Counted from the stretch's first letter, positions 17,142 through 26,996 are shown. The stretch: 64,000 nt of DNA from JANSWP01 sp041941305 (GCA_041941305.1 JBGTQJ010000025.1:71167-135166); one strand, 5' to 3'. A program made the numbers and translations. The notes: a model not told the origin generated them from the sequence alone.

Positions 17142-18080
17142 ATGAAAACAAACATTTTTTCTTTCCGAAATTTCGGAATGGGTATTTTTTCTATGCTATT
17201 TGTTGCTATGTGCCTTGCACCAGGTAAAACCATCGCCCAGGAGAGAAGTGCACCCTTGAGCCCTCCTAAATGTGTTCAAAACACAATGGGTTACCTGGAT
17301 GGACATGTCATTCTTTGGCAACGCATGAACAAACAAACTGCTGCACCCATAATTGATTTGTGCAAATGTGCCACCAGGCACATCAGCAAACCCAAAAACT
17401 GCATTGACATTGCAGGACAAGTGGTTGTCAACCAAGGATTTGAACCAGAGAATGCAGGAGAAGGAGGTACTAAGCCGTCCAATGATGGACCACCGAACTT
17501 TGAAATTTTACCAGGTAAAACGAACTGTAAACTTATTAGTCCTGACGAAAAAGTAATCATGATTTCTGGCGGTACGATCAAAGTAGGCAAACAATGCCAC
17601 TGTGTCAAAACGCCCAATTGCAATTGTGCCGGACAAGCCAATTGTGGATGTGATTGCAGTTGTCAGGGAGCAGAAAAATGGGATTTTAAGTACGTGGACA
17701 GGTTAGATCCTTCAAAGGGGTTTTACATTACTACAAGAGAAAGAATGCCCAGAGCCATCATGCGCAATGGTTCCGGCTTTTCACTCAGAGCATTGAATAC
17801 AATGGATGGCAAGATGAAGGCCATGTCTCAATGGAATTTCTTCATCAATGATCGCAGCAATGCAGGCAACACGCAATACCAGCTTCGACCTCAAGGCAGC
17901 TTTGATAAGGTGTTGGCGTATAATTCAAAAGATGGTAGCTTGATTATGGTCAATCACCACGTAGGTGCTGCACCAACCCCAGAATCAGGCTCCAGAACTG
18001 CAAACAGGGCAGTAGCCGGTGCACCCACTTCACAACCTTTTGTAATGATGAAGGATTGGAAGTGTGAGTGTGTGTTTTGA
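17142..18080 (+). CDS. Secreted Cys-rich protein of unknown function, 312 aa
   Basis: The N-terminus is a long signal peptide (~1-33, ending KTIAQ). A dense cysteine cluster occupies residues 152-174 (Cys 152, 154, 160, 162, 168, 170, 172, 174), with further Cys at 44, 74, 76, 87, 129 and near the C-terminus (KCECVF). The clustered C-x-C pairs suggest disulfide bonds or metal binding. The second half, with many aromatic and Asn/Gln residues, may be a beta-rich module, but I recognise no family. It has no TPR, caspase or T9SS domain and interrupts the caspase-TPR array. The ATG at 17142 is the start that gives the signal peptide. It is followed by an inverted repeat at 18088-18148. Confidence 0.75.
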   Translation: MKTNIFSFRNFGMGIFSMLFVAMCLAPGKTIAQERSAPLSPPKCVQNTMGYLDGHVILWQRMNKQTAAPIIDLCKCATRHISKPKNCIDIAGQVVVNQGFEPENAGEGGTKPSNDGPPNFEILPGKTNCKLISPDEKVIMISGGTIKVGKQCHCVKTPNCNCAGQANCGCDCSCQGAEKWDFKYVDRLDPSKGFYITTRERMPRAIMRNGSGFSLRALNTMDGKMKAMSQWNFFINDRSNAGNTQYQLRPQGSFDKVLAYNSKDGSLIMVNHHVGAAPTPESGSRTANRAVAGAPTSQPFVMMKDWKCECVF

Positions 18081-18087
18081 TAAGTCT

Positions 18088-18148
18088 AAGTTTAAGTCTA
18101 AGTCTAAGTTTAATTATTTCGCTTAATCTTAGACTTAGTCTTAAACTT
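18088..18148. repeat. Imperfect inverted repeat made of taagtct units
   Basis: The arms at 18088-18113 and 18123-18148 pair with about two mismatches around a 9-base loop. It lies just after the stop of the Cys-rich gene and may act as a terminator. The taagtct/agactta units are themselves repeated, so slippage is likely. Confidence 0.5.
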
Positions 18149-18156
18149 TTTAAATA

Positions 18157-18230
18157 CGACCACCATGTCCTCACACATACCTACGCAGAGGCGAGACATG
18201 GTTTATTACGGTTAAATGAAAATTTAAATA
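18157..18230. repeat. Interspersed repeat, copy 1 (second copy at 26779-26854)
   Basis: About 74 bases starting cgaccaccatgtcctcac and ending in gaaaatttaaat recur with few differences upstream of the fourth leader. It has no coding potential. With the inverted repeats around it, it fills the gene-free stretch 18081-18481. Confidence 0.65.
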
Positions 18231-18285
18231 ATAATTAAATGCCTGACATGTGAAAGATTTTGAGAAAAGTAAACCCATAAATGCT

Positions 18286-18348
18286 ATGAATAACGTACTC
18301 ATCATCACTTTTCTATATGCAAGCTTCACCGCTCATTCCCAAGACTAA
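18286..18348 (+). pseudogene. Orphan signal-peptide remnant, 20 codons
   Basis: ATG at 18286 opens MNNVLIITFLYASFTAHSQD followed by TAA. It looks like a complete Bacteroidota signal peptide (hydrophobic core, then A-H-S-Q) with nothing after it, in the same place where array genes start. Most likely the 5' relic of a deleted secreted paralogue; a chance short frame cannot be excluded. Confidence 0.5.
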
Positions 18349-18406
18349 TCTCCCGAAGAGGACTATTAATAAAATTTTCATTTTCATTTTCATTTTGATT
18401 AATAAA

Positions 18407-18481
18407 GGGAACCTCTCTCCTATTCATCAAATCAACAATATTCACTAACTTGTTGATTTCCGGCTACAATAAAACTGTGTT
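18407..18481 (+). promoter_or_regulatory. Conserved leader with hairpin, copy 3
   Basis: It starts gggaacctctctcc, has arms aaatcaacaa / ttgttgattt at 18429-18459, and ends at the ATG at 18482. It is preceded by a ttttca tract ending in gattaataaa, which copy 4 shares. Confidence 0.5.
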
Positions 18482-21400
18482 ATGAAAACGACTCCCACTC
18501 TATTGCTACTGTTCCTTTCCTATTTTGATTTTGCGCAAACGCTATCTTTCGACTCAGGTACCACCCGTGCCGTAATCATCGGTATCTCCGACTATCAAGA
18601 CGAAAACATTCCCGATTTGCGATTTTCGGATAAGGATGCCCAAGCTTTTAAGGATTATTTACAATCTCCCTCAGGGGGGGCTTTGACAGCGGAACAAATT
18701 TTAATGCTAACCAACGAAAAGGCAACAACGGGACAATTGGTGGCAGCTTTGGAGTGGTTGATTGAGACGAGTGAGGAAAATGATAAAGCGATTATTTACT
18801 TCTCAGGGCATGGGGATGTAGAGTCATTGACTCGATTTCAAAGAGGTTTTTTATTGACCTATGATTCGCCACCAAAATCCTATATGGCGGGTGCTTTTGG
18901 ATTGGTTTATTTGCAAGATATTATCTCCACGCTGTCTGACAAAAATGTAGAAGTCGTGATGATTTCAGATGCTTGTCGAGCAGGAAAATTGGCGGGAAGT
19001 GCCATCGGAGGCACACAAGCTACCGCTTCCAATCTTGCCAAACAATTCGCTAATGAAGTCAAAATCATGTCTTGCCAGCCCAATGAATTCAGTCTCGAAG
19101 GCGAACAATGGGGCGGCGGACGAGGTGCCTTTTCTTTTCATTTAATTGATGGACTTAATGGATTTGCTGACCGAAATAATGACCTTCAAGTCAATCTATT
19201 TGAATTAGGTCGATACATCGAAGATAAAGTCTCTCAGGAAACGGCACCGCACCCTCAATTGCCTTTTACGGTTGGGGATAGAAACACCCAATTGAGTACG
19301 GTTGACCAAGCAAATCTTGAAAAATTAAAAGAAGCCAAATCGAAGGAATTACCCACTTTCGCAGGTATCGAAACCAAGGGAATTGAAGAAAGAATTCTCG
19401 CGGATGCGGATAGTACGGTTCAGGAATTATATCGGCAATTTTTGGTGGCATTGGAAGACCGAAAGCTATTGGAACCCCTTGATAGCTCTGCAGATTTTTA
19501 TTATCGAAAATTGATGGAGGAAGAAAGTATTCAGTCGCTTCATGGATATATGAGACGAAATTTTGCCGCCTCTCTTCAAGATGGTGCACAGCAGGCAATC
19601 AATGCTTATTTATTGGCGAATCCAGCAGAATTGAAAAGGCGATATGAGCGAGATGATAATTATGACCGCTATCCGAAATATCTGAAAAGAGCCTTGGAAA
19701 TATTGGGTGAAAAACATTTTTATTACAAAAACCTTCAAGCCAAATTGCGCTATTTTGAAGGATTACTCATCCGCTTGGAAGGCGACCAAAATTGGAGAAA
19801 ACGAGATTCTTTGTACCAAGTTGCAGTTGAAAAGCAAACGGAAGCTTTGGGTTTAGTAGAAAGAGCCCCTTTTATTTTGAACGAATTGGGTGTATTGCAT
19901 ACCCGATTAAAATTGGATGAAAAAGCATTTGATTATTACGAAAAAGCGATTGAATTAACACCTGAATGGGGATTGCCATATGTCAATTATTGCGTCAGTC
20001 TTTTTTATAATGGTCAATACGAAAAGGCGATTGAGTATGGCGAAAAAGGATTGGAATATCTGCCCCAATATCCTCAACTCTATAACTTTTTAGCATGGGT
20101 TTATGCGAATGATGAAGATTGGTTAGACAAGCAAAATTGGAAGAGGCTCGGCTTAGAATTGAGTAACAATATTGAATTTCCAGAACTGAATATCAACTCA
20201 CTTGCTCAAAATCGAAAACGATACAAACGGGGTATTGAATTATTGGAAAAAGCCAAGGAGGCGGACAGTAATTATGTACATACCTGGCTCAACCTTGGGG
20301 GTATTTATTGGCAAACGAAAAACTATGATAAGGCGGAACAACACCTAAAAAGAACGATACAGTTAGATTCCACTAACTGGAAAGCATCTTTCTGGTTAGG
20401 GAGGCTATATGTTCATACCAATAGAGTTGATAAAGCAGAAGTTGCCTTTCTTAAAAGTTTAGCAGTCGCAAAATACGATTGGGCCAAAGGCACTATTTAC
20501 AATAGCCTTGCATCGGTATACAGTATCCGAAATGACGACAAGAAATATGAAGCTACAATGGAAAAGGCTATAGAACTTGCACCAAATTTTAAGTATACCT
20601 ACACCAATTTTGCCAACTATTACATAGATCGCAATGAATTTGAAAAAGCAGAGGATTTGTTAATACAGGTTTTACAGAAAGATATAAACCATCTTCCAAC
20701 ATATAACGGAACTGGAAGACTTTATCGCAAAATGAATCGACATAAAGATGGTATTTATTTACTGGAGAAGGTACTTGAAATGAAACCAAACTATGTAGAT
20801 GCGATTGAACAATTAGCCAATTTTTATGCCGTCATTGACAGTATGGAATTGGCAATAAAAACCATCAATAAACTCGTGGGTTTATCTCCTAATAAGGCAC
20901 CTGTTTATTATGAGCTGGGAAAACTTTATTATGGAGAACTCAAAGATTATGAAGAGGCAATAATTCATTTTAATAAAGCAATTGAAACAAGAACCGAACC
21001 TTATAATTGGGACTATATTCGACTATCGGATATTTACATTGAGCAAGAAAAATATGAAGAAGCTTTAAATGCGATAAAAAAAGCATTGGAAATACGACCT
21101 GATTATGATAGAGCTTATAATAGATTAGGTTATATCTATCAACTTCAGAAAAATTATAAAAAAGCAAAAAGAGCATATAGGAAATCCATTCAGCTGGATG
21201 TATCCTATACCAGACCTTATGAAAATTTGTTCAACTTGTTCTTTGAATTAGAACAATCCGATTCGGTTGAGTTGATGATCAAAGCTATTTTAAATAAAAA
21301 TCCAAAGAACGCTGTTGGATATAGTGAGTTAGGGAGACATTATCTTAAAACTCAACAAGTAGAAAAAGCAATTGAAAGCCTAAAAACTGCCATAGAGTTG

Positions 21401-22594
21401 GATTCTGTGAATATCATTTACCCTTATAATCTTGCCTGTGGTTTTGCCCTCAAAGGAGATACTTCAAACGCTTTAGAATGGTTGGAAAAGAGTATTCAAA
21501 TAGGATATCAGAATTATGACCATATCCAAACTGACCCTGACCTCGAAAGTATTCGTGGAACGGAATCATTCAATCAAATCATGGAAAAATACTTTCCCAA
21601 TAAGGTGAAAAACGCAGCTATTTTGGATGGGAACAAAGCCATTTATTTTCCAAAGCACTGCGGCGAATTAGGGAATATTTATTACAGAACATTTGATAAT
21701 AATGAGCATGCAGAACGATTGTTATTGAAGGCTTTAGAACTAGAACCTAAGAATGAGAACCATATCAGTAATTTGGTTGCTTTCTATTTGGGTACACATC
21801 AATACGAGAAGGCATTAGAGATGAGTCAAAAAGCCCTCGACTCAAAAGATATGATTTTGCGAGCACGGATAGGCGTCACTTTTCTATATAATAATGACTT
21901 TGAAAATGCCCAAAAGCATATTGAATTCTGCACTCAGCAGGATAGTTTGTATTACAACTTTTGGGCTGTTCCCGGCACTTTTTGGTTTTTAAACGCAAAG
22001 CCAAAAATAGCTGAAACATACTTAAATAAAGCCATTCAAATCAACTCAGAATACACCTACGCTCACGAACAATTGGCTTCCATGAAATATGCCTATAAAG
22101 ACGAAAAAGCCGCTTTTGAAATATTGGATAAATTGATTCAAAATAATACCAACGAACCTAAAGTACACCTTCAAAAAGCATTTTTACATCTTCAATCTGG
22201 TCAAGATAGCCTAGCCAAGGAGTCCTTGAATTTGACCAAAGAAAGGTGGTCAGAATACAACCTTGTTTTAGACTTTTTGGAGCATGAACCCAAAGAAAAT
22301 TATGATGCCGCTACCGAGTCTTATGAAGAATTCATCAGTCGATTTGAATATTGGAATGGCAGATCCTACTTTGATTATCTCTATTGCGAAATGCTAATGA
22401 AACAAGAAAAACACGAAGAGGCATTAACCGTTTTGGATGACATTTTAAGTCGTTCTATAATGATTGGGATAGGTGCTTTTAATTATGAAATGCTACAAAA
22501 TGATGAAGATTTAAATCCGATTAAGAAGACCGAAAAGTTTAGGGAAATGATGAGAAAATATTTTCCAAATCAGTCCGAAAATAAATCGAAATGA
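18482..22594 (+). CDS. Secreted caspase-TPR protein, 1370 aa, type II
   Basis: The signal peptide ends DFAQ (~19). The caspase domain carries His110 (SGHGD) and Cys165 (SDACRAG), a type II loop (LLTYDSPPKSYMAGA), the MSCQPNEFS and GGGRGAFSF motifs and an EF-hand-like DRNNDLQVNLFE loop. The linker has ETKGIE and SLQDGAQQ. About two dozen TPRs follow. An internal end signature, IMEKYFPNK at ~1033-1041, is followed by a new TPR block and a second, terminal signature (MMRKYFPNQ), so this is a double-tailed protein like 1109. Its stop overlaps the next start by four bases (ATGA), which supports translational coupling with 22591. It heads a unit preceded by leader copy 3. Confidence 0.9.
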   Translation: MKTTPTLLLLFLSYFDFAQTLSFDSGTTRAVIIGISDYQDENIPDLRFSDKDAQAFKDYLQSPSGGALTAEQILMLTNEKATTGQLVAALEWLIETSEENDKAIIYFSGHGDVESLTRFQRGFLLTYDSPPKSYMAGAFGLVYLQDIISTLSDKNVEVVMISDACRAGKLAGSAIGGTQATASNLAKQFANEVKIMSCQPNEFSLEGEQWGGGRGAFSFHLIDGLNGFADRNNDLQVNLFELGRYIEDKVSQETAPHPQLPFTVGDRNTQLSTVDQANLEKLKEAKSKELPTFAGIETKGIEERILADADSTVQELYRQFLVALEDRKLLEPLDSSADFYYRKLMEEESIQSLHGYMRRNFAASLQDGAQQAINAYLLANPAELKRRYERDDNYDRYPKYLKRALEILGEKHFYYKNLQAKLRYFEGLLIRLEGDQNWRKRDSLYQVAVEKQTEALGLVERAPFILNELGVLHTRLKLDEKAFDYYEKAIELTPEWGLPYVNYCVSLFYNGQYEKAIEYGEKGLEYLPQYPQLYNFLAWVYANDEDWLDKQNWKRLGLELSNNIEFPELNINSLAQNRKRYKRGIELLEKAKEADSNYVHTWLNLGGIYWQTKNYDKAEQHLKRTIQLDSTNWKASFWLGRLYVHTNRVDKAEVAFLKSLAVAKYDWAKGTIYNSLASVYSIRNDDKKYEATMEKAIELAPNFKYTYTNFANYYIDRNEFEKAEDLLIQVLQKDINHLPTYNGTGRLYRKMNRHKDGIYLLEKVLEMKPNYVDAIEQLANFYAVIDSMELAIKTINKLVGLSPNKAPVYYELGKLYYGELKDYEEAIIHFNKAIETRTEPYNWDYIRLSDIYIEQEKYEEALNAIKKALEIRPDYDRAYNRLGYIYQLQKNYKKAKRAYRKSIQLDVSYTRPYENLFNLFFELEQSDSVELMIKAILNKNPKNAVGYSELGRHYLKTQQVEKAIESLKTAIELDSVNIIYPYNLACGFALKGDTSNALEWLEKSIQIGYQNYDHIQTDPDLESIRGTESFNQIMEKYFPNKVKNAAILDGNKAIYFPKHCGELGNIYYRTFDNNEHAERLLLKALELEPKNENHISNLVAFYLGTHQYEKALEMSQKALDSKDMILRARIGVTFLYNNDFENAQKHIEFCTQQDSLYYNFWAVPGTFWFLNAKPKIAETYLNKAIQINSEYTYAHEQLASMKYAYKDEKAAFEILDKLIQNNTNEPKVHLQKAFLHLQSGQDSLAKESLNLTKERWSEYNLVLDFLEHEPKENYDAATESYEEFISRFEYWNGRSYFDYLYCEMLMKQEKHEEALTVLDDILSRSIMIGIGAFNYEMLQNDEDLNPIKKTEKFREMMRKYFPNQSENKSK

Positions 22595-25500
22595 AAAACA
22601 TCCTCACTATAGCAATACTATTGGGAAGCCTTTGCACTTTCTCCCAAACGCTTTCCCTCGACGCTGGCACCACCCGCGCTGTAGTCGTTGGTATATCCGA
22701 TTATCAAAACGAAGACATCCCTGACCTCCGCTTTGCAGATAAGGATGCCGAAGCATTCGCCACCTACTTAAAATCTTCCGCAGGCGGCAATTTGCCCGAT
22801 GAAAACATCAAATTACTGCTCAATGAAAAAGCGACAATGGCAGGAGTAGCGGGTGAATTAGATTGGTTAGTCGAAGAATCAGAAGAAGGGGACAAAGCCA
22901 TCATTTATTTCTCAGGGCATGGTGATGTGGAGGCAAAAACGGCGAGGCAACCAGGATTTTTGTTGACTTACGATTCGCCTCCGAAAATCTACATTGCAGG
23001 GGCTTATCCATTGTTCTATTTACAATTGATTATTGAAACACTTTCGAGTGATAAAAATGTGGAAACGCTCGTCATTACGGATGCTTGTCGTGCGGGAAAA
23101 TTGGCGGGAAGTGAAATAGGAGGTACTCAAGCCACCGCAGCCAATCTATCCAAACAATACGCCAATGAAATCAAAATTCTTTCTTGTCAACCCGATGAAT
23201 TTTCGCTTGAAGGCGAACAATGGGGCGGCGGTCGTGGCGCATTTTCTTATCATTTGGTGGAGGGTTTGATTGGTTTGGCGGATAAGAATGAAAATCAACA
23301 AGTCAACTTACTCGAACTCGAAAATTATTTGGAAACAAAAGTACCAGAAGAGACGGCACCGCAAAGCCAAATTCCAATGACAGTGGGCAGCAAAGGCACT
23401 AAAATTTCCATCGTCAATTCGGATATTTTGGCGGAATTAAAAAGCCTGAAAGAACGGGAATTACCCACCCTCGCCGCCATCGAATCTAGGGGCATTGAGC
23501 AGACACTATTGGCAGGTTTGGATACGATTATTCAGCAAAAATACGAGGCTTTTATAGCTGCGTTGGATGATGAAAATTTATTGGATTCAGAAGATGGAAA
23601 ACCCTCGGCAGATGAATTATATCGAGAATTGATTCAGGAAGAAAGTCTTGCTGATTTACACCGTTTTATGACACGGCAATATGCAACGGCACTTCAAAAT
23701 GATGCGCAACAGGTCATTAATTCATACCTAATTGCCAATCCAACAGAAATGGAAAAACGATGGAAAGGAGATACGACCTATGGGCGATACCCACGCTATT
23801 TAGGACGAGCGGCTGAATTGTTGGGCGAGCAACATTACATCTATAATTATCTGATTGCCAAAAAATTATATTTTGAAGGATTGAATTTAAGATTGAAAGG
23901 TGACCAAGTGAGCGGAAAGGGAAGTTTTTATCCAGAAGCATTGACAAAAGTGCAAGAAGCTATCGAATTGGAAGATAGAGCTGCCTATTTTTATAATGAA
24001 TTGGGGGTATTGAATACGCGAATGGTTAGGAGTACTCAAGCAAAAGAAAATTTTGAAAAGGCGATTGAATTGGCACCCGAATGGGGACTACCTTATGTCA
24101 ATTATTGTTCGGAACTTTTCTACTCAGGAGAATATGAAAAAGCCATTGAAGTTGGCGAAAAAGCGTTAGAATTTCTACCTCAGTTTCCTCAGATGTACAA
24201 CTTTTTAGGTTGGATTCATTCCAATGAATATGATTGGATGAGTAAACAGAACTATAAGCGACAAGGGTTAGAATTGAAAGATGGAATTTCGCTTGATGAA
24301 GCCAATATCAATTCCTTTTCGCAAATAAAAATTAAATACCAAAGAGCCATAGAATTATTGAAAAGGGCAGAATTGATAGATACAACTTACATGCTTACTT
24401 ATAAAAATTTAGGCATCGCTTATTATCAAATTCGAGAATATCAAAAAGCCGATGACGCATTAAATAAAGCCATTGCACTTGATTCCTTACATTGGGATTC
24501 TCATTATAATCTGGGTAGAAGCTTTCAATATCAAAGAAGGTACGAAGATTCTGAAAAACCCCTTCGTATTGCACTACAGTTGAGCACCAACAAAATAGAT
24601 TCATGTGAAATATTAGGGGCAATTGCTGAGGTGCACCGACAAAGAGGAGAGAAAGAAAAATTCATCGAAATACAGGAGAAAATGAGGCAGTTGAATCCCA
24701 ACTTTATGTACTCCTATACCCACCAAGCAGGAGCTCATATGGACTGGGGAGAATATAAAGAAGCTGAAAAAATACTACTAAAAGGCTGTTCGATTAGTAA
24801 ATGGCCCAAAATTTATGCTGGATTAGCCTACCTGTATCTAAATCAATTTAACCGCTGGGAAGATGCCGAATTTTTTGCTCTGCAAGGACTTGAAGTCAAG
24901 CCTGACTTACAATCGAGTATCGAAGTTCTATGCAATCTTTATCTTAAGAAAAAGGAGTATGAAAAGGGGCTAAAATGGCTTGAAAAATGGCTGGAAATCA
25001 CGCCAGATAACTATAGAGTTAACTATTTGGCGGGTCAAATGGCTTATTTAAATAAAGAAAAAGCAAAAGCAAAAATCATTTTTGACAAAACAGTTCAGAT
25101 TAGAGAAAGCTATTTAAATCGTATCGGACATTTCTATAGGTTTCATAGTGAATTTACGGAAGCAAAATCCTATTTACTCAAAGCCAGAAAAGCTAGGCCA
25201 AATATTAGGCAACCTTACGTCAATTTAGGATTTATTCATTATGATCAAGGCTTAGAAGAGGAAGGTGACAAATGGCTGGATTCCGCCTGGGTGAAAACAA
25301 GAGACCCTATGGTTTTGGATTTCAAGATGTATTTGGCACTTTATAAGGAGGATTACGAAAATGCACAAGTGCTCTTAGATTCGCTCATTACTTATGATTC
25401 AACTTACAGGGCACTACCTTCCATTGTAGATGCATTAAAAGAGGTGAATTATCAGTTGGCAGATTCACTAAATAACTTAGTTCCTGATAGCTTAAGAAGG

Positions 25501-26667
25501 CTCCGAAGATATTTTAATGCAAGAGTTCAAGTGAAACTTGGGGCCTTCGAAAAGGCAATTCAATTCTTAGGGGAACAAGGGATGTTTATTCCCTACAGAA
25601 TGGTTATTCGGGATACCTTCTTCACGCCTCTTCATAAAATGCGTCTTTTCCAAAAAGAGCTAAGAATAGCTTTCCCTGAAAAGTTCGACGATCTTGAAGA
25701 ATATGACGATTTGGAATTAATTCAACCAGAAACCGCCCCTACCTATTACCTGGAAAACTGCGAGAGGTTAGGGCGATTTTATTGGGGTAAAAAGAAGCAT
25801 GACCGAGCTAATTTCCTGTTTAAAAAAGCCATCGAACTAAAGCCTGATACATTAAGCAACGAAGCCGCCATGTCCTTGGCAATCGCTTATACGGTACTGG
25901 GAGATTATGAAAAAGGAAAATCAATTTGTCCGGATAGCATTCATTCGAACATTCCTGATGAAAACCTAGAATACGGGCGATTATACTATATATTTAAAAG
26001 ACCGAAATCAGCCGAAACCTATTTCCAAAAATATGTTCAAGGCAGTGAATATGTCCAGAGATTCAGAAAAGTAGCTTGGGCTTATCATGATTATGGAGAA
26101 GAAGAATTGGCTGCCAAATACCAAAGAAAATCATTGGCAATTTATCCAGAAGATTACTACCCTTACTGGGATTTGGGATGGCTTTATTTTACTTGTGGTA
26201 ATTCTGAAAAAGCAATTCAGGTGATGGACGAGGGGATTCAAAGGTTTCCAGCCGAAATCTCCTTAAAGGGTATGCAAGCTATGATTATTGCGCTTTCGCT
26301 TTCTCCTTCCGAATTAGATACGAGCAATGTTTTTAAAGACTTTGAAAAACTAATTCCTGATTTTTCAAAAGTGGGCACCTATTTAAAATTGATTAATCAG
26401 AAAGATTACGTAGCTGCCCAGGAGCTTTATAAAGATATAGAAAAGTCTTTTTCACAATGGTGGATTCCCAGATTTTTGATATTGCCAGAAGTACGAATAA
26501 TGGTTGCACAAAAGGACTTTAATGGCGCAATGGAGGTATTGAAGAAGAGAGATTCCTGGATATTTAATTATCCAATTATGCAAAATGATCCAGGATTGGA
26601 AGCTTTGAGAGCAACTACGGAATATCAGGAGTTCATTAAGCTGTACTATCCTGAGAAATTTGAATGA
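22591..26667 (+). CDS. Secreted caspase-TPR protein, 1358 aa, type II
   Basis: The signal peptide (ending TFSQ, ~19) is of the downstream-gene type. The caspase domain has His110 and Cys166 (ITDACRAG), the LSCQPDEFS and GGGRGAFSY motifs, and an acidic loop identical to that of 1109 (DKNENQQVNLLE). From about residue 25 to ~520 it is very close to the 1109 protein; further on they diverge. The linker reads ESRGIE. The tail again seems doubled: an internal IAFPEKF at ~1026-1032, then a bridge with CERLGRFYW and a final tail ending FIKLYYPEKFE. It overlaps the previous gene by four bases, so the two are probably co-translated. Different leader and signal peptide on a near-identical caspase body show that the 5' block and body have been reassorted relative to 1109. 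Confidence 0.9.
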   Translation: MKNILTIAILLGSLCTFSQTLSLDAGTTRAVVVGISDYQNEDIPDLRFADKDAEAFATYLKSSAGGNLPDENIKLLLNEKATMAGVAGELDWLVEESEEGDKAIIYFSGHGDVEAKTARQPGFLLTYDSPPKIYIAGAYPLFYLQLIIETLSSDKNVETLVITDACRAGKLAGSEIGGTQATAANLSKQYANEIKILSCQPDEFSLEGEQWGGGRGAFSYHLVEGLIGLADKNENQQVNLLELENYLETKVPEETAPQSQIPMTVGSKGTKISIVNSDILAELKSLKERELPTLAAIESRGIEQTLLAGLDTIIQQKYEAFIAALDDENLLDSEDGKPSADELYRELIQEESLADLHRFMTRQYATALQNDAQQVINSYLIANPTEMEKRWKGDTTYGRYPRYLGRAAELLGEQHYIYNYLIAKKLYFEGLNLRLKGDQVSGKGSFYPEALTKVQEAIELEDRAAYFYNELGVLNTRMVRSTQAKENFEKAIELAPEWGLPYVNYCSELFYSGEYEKAIEVGEKALEFLPQFPQMYNFLGWIHSNEYDWMSKQNYKRQGLELKDGISLDEANINSFSQIKIKYQRAIELLKRAELIDTTYMLTYKNLGIAYYQIREYQKADDALNKAIALDSLHWDSHYNLGRSFQYQRRYEDSEKPLRIALQLSTNKIDSCEILGAIAEVHRQRGEKEKFIEIQEKMRQLNPNFMYSYTHQAGAHMDWGEYKEAEKILLKGCSISKWPKIYAGLAYLYLNQFNRWEDAEFFALQGLEVKPDLQSSIEVLCNLYLKKKEYEKGLKWLEKWLEITPDNYRVNYLAGQMAYLNKEKAKAKIIFDKTVQIRESYLNRIGHFYRFHSEFTEAKSYLLKARKARPNIRQPYVNLGFIHYDQGLEEEGDKWLDSAWVKTRDPMVLDFKMYLALYKEDYENAQVLLDSLITYDSTYRALPSIVDALKEVNYQLADSLNNLVPDSLRRLRRYFNARVQVKLGAFEKAIQFLGEQGMFIPYRMVIRDTFFTPLHKMRLFQKELRIAFPEKFDDLEEYDDLELIQPETAPTYYLENCERLGRFYWGKKKHDRANFLFKKAIELKPDTLSNEAAMSLAIAYTVLGDYEKGKSICPDSIHSNIPDENLEYGRLYYIFKRPKSAETYFQKYVQGSEYVQRFRKVAWAYHDYGEEELAAKYQRKSLAIYPEDYYPYWDLGWLYFTCGNSEKAIQVMDEGIQRFPAEISLKGMQAMIIALSLSPSELDTSNVFKDFEKLIPDFSKVGTYLKLINQKDYVAAQELYKDIEKSFSQWWIPRFLILPEVRIMVAQKDFNGAMEVLKKRDSWIFNYPIMQNDPGLEALRATTEYQEFIKLYYPEKFE

Positions 26668-26740
26668 TAAGGCTGGGGGCGCGCAAAGCGATTGAGTCTT
26701 CAACACCAAATGAATATGATTTTGAAAATCCTCTCGTAAC

Positions 26741-26854
26741 AAACCATGTCTCCGGTAGGGACGTGGTAGCTTTAAATTCGACCACCATGTCCTCACACGT
26801 ATCTACGCAGAGGCGAGAGACATGGTTTATTACGGTTAAATGAAAATTTAAATA
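26741..26854. repeat. Palindromic interspersed repeat, copy 2
   Basis: The arms aaaccatgtctc (26741-26752) and gagacatggttt (26817-26828) pair perfectly. The part from 26779 to 26854 repeats the element at 18157-18230. It is one of several repeats that fill the gene-free stretch 26668-27224. Confidence 0.65.
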
Positions 26855-26908
26855 AAAATTGAGGGGTGGACATCATGCGAGGGTGGTTCTAAATTTAAAG
26901 TAATAAGC

Positions 26909-26985
26909 AGCGTCTCTCGTAGAGGACTCTGGGCTTTACCCTCACTTCATATTGTAGTCGGTCAGAGTCCTCTTCGAGAGACTCT
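26909..26985. repeat. Inverted repeat with 23-base arms
   Basis: The arm at 26909-26931 (agcgtctctcgtagaggact...) is complementary to 26963-26985 with two mismatches. The same core (ctcttcgagaga) occurs at 991-1013 before the first leader. Confidence 0.6.
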
Positions 26986-26996
26986 GCCAATAAAAG

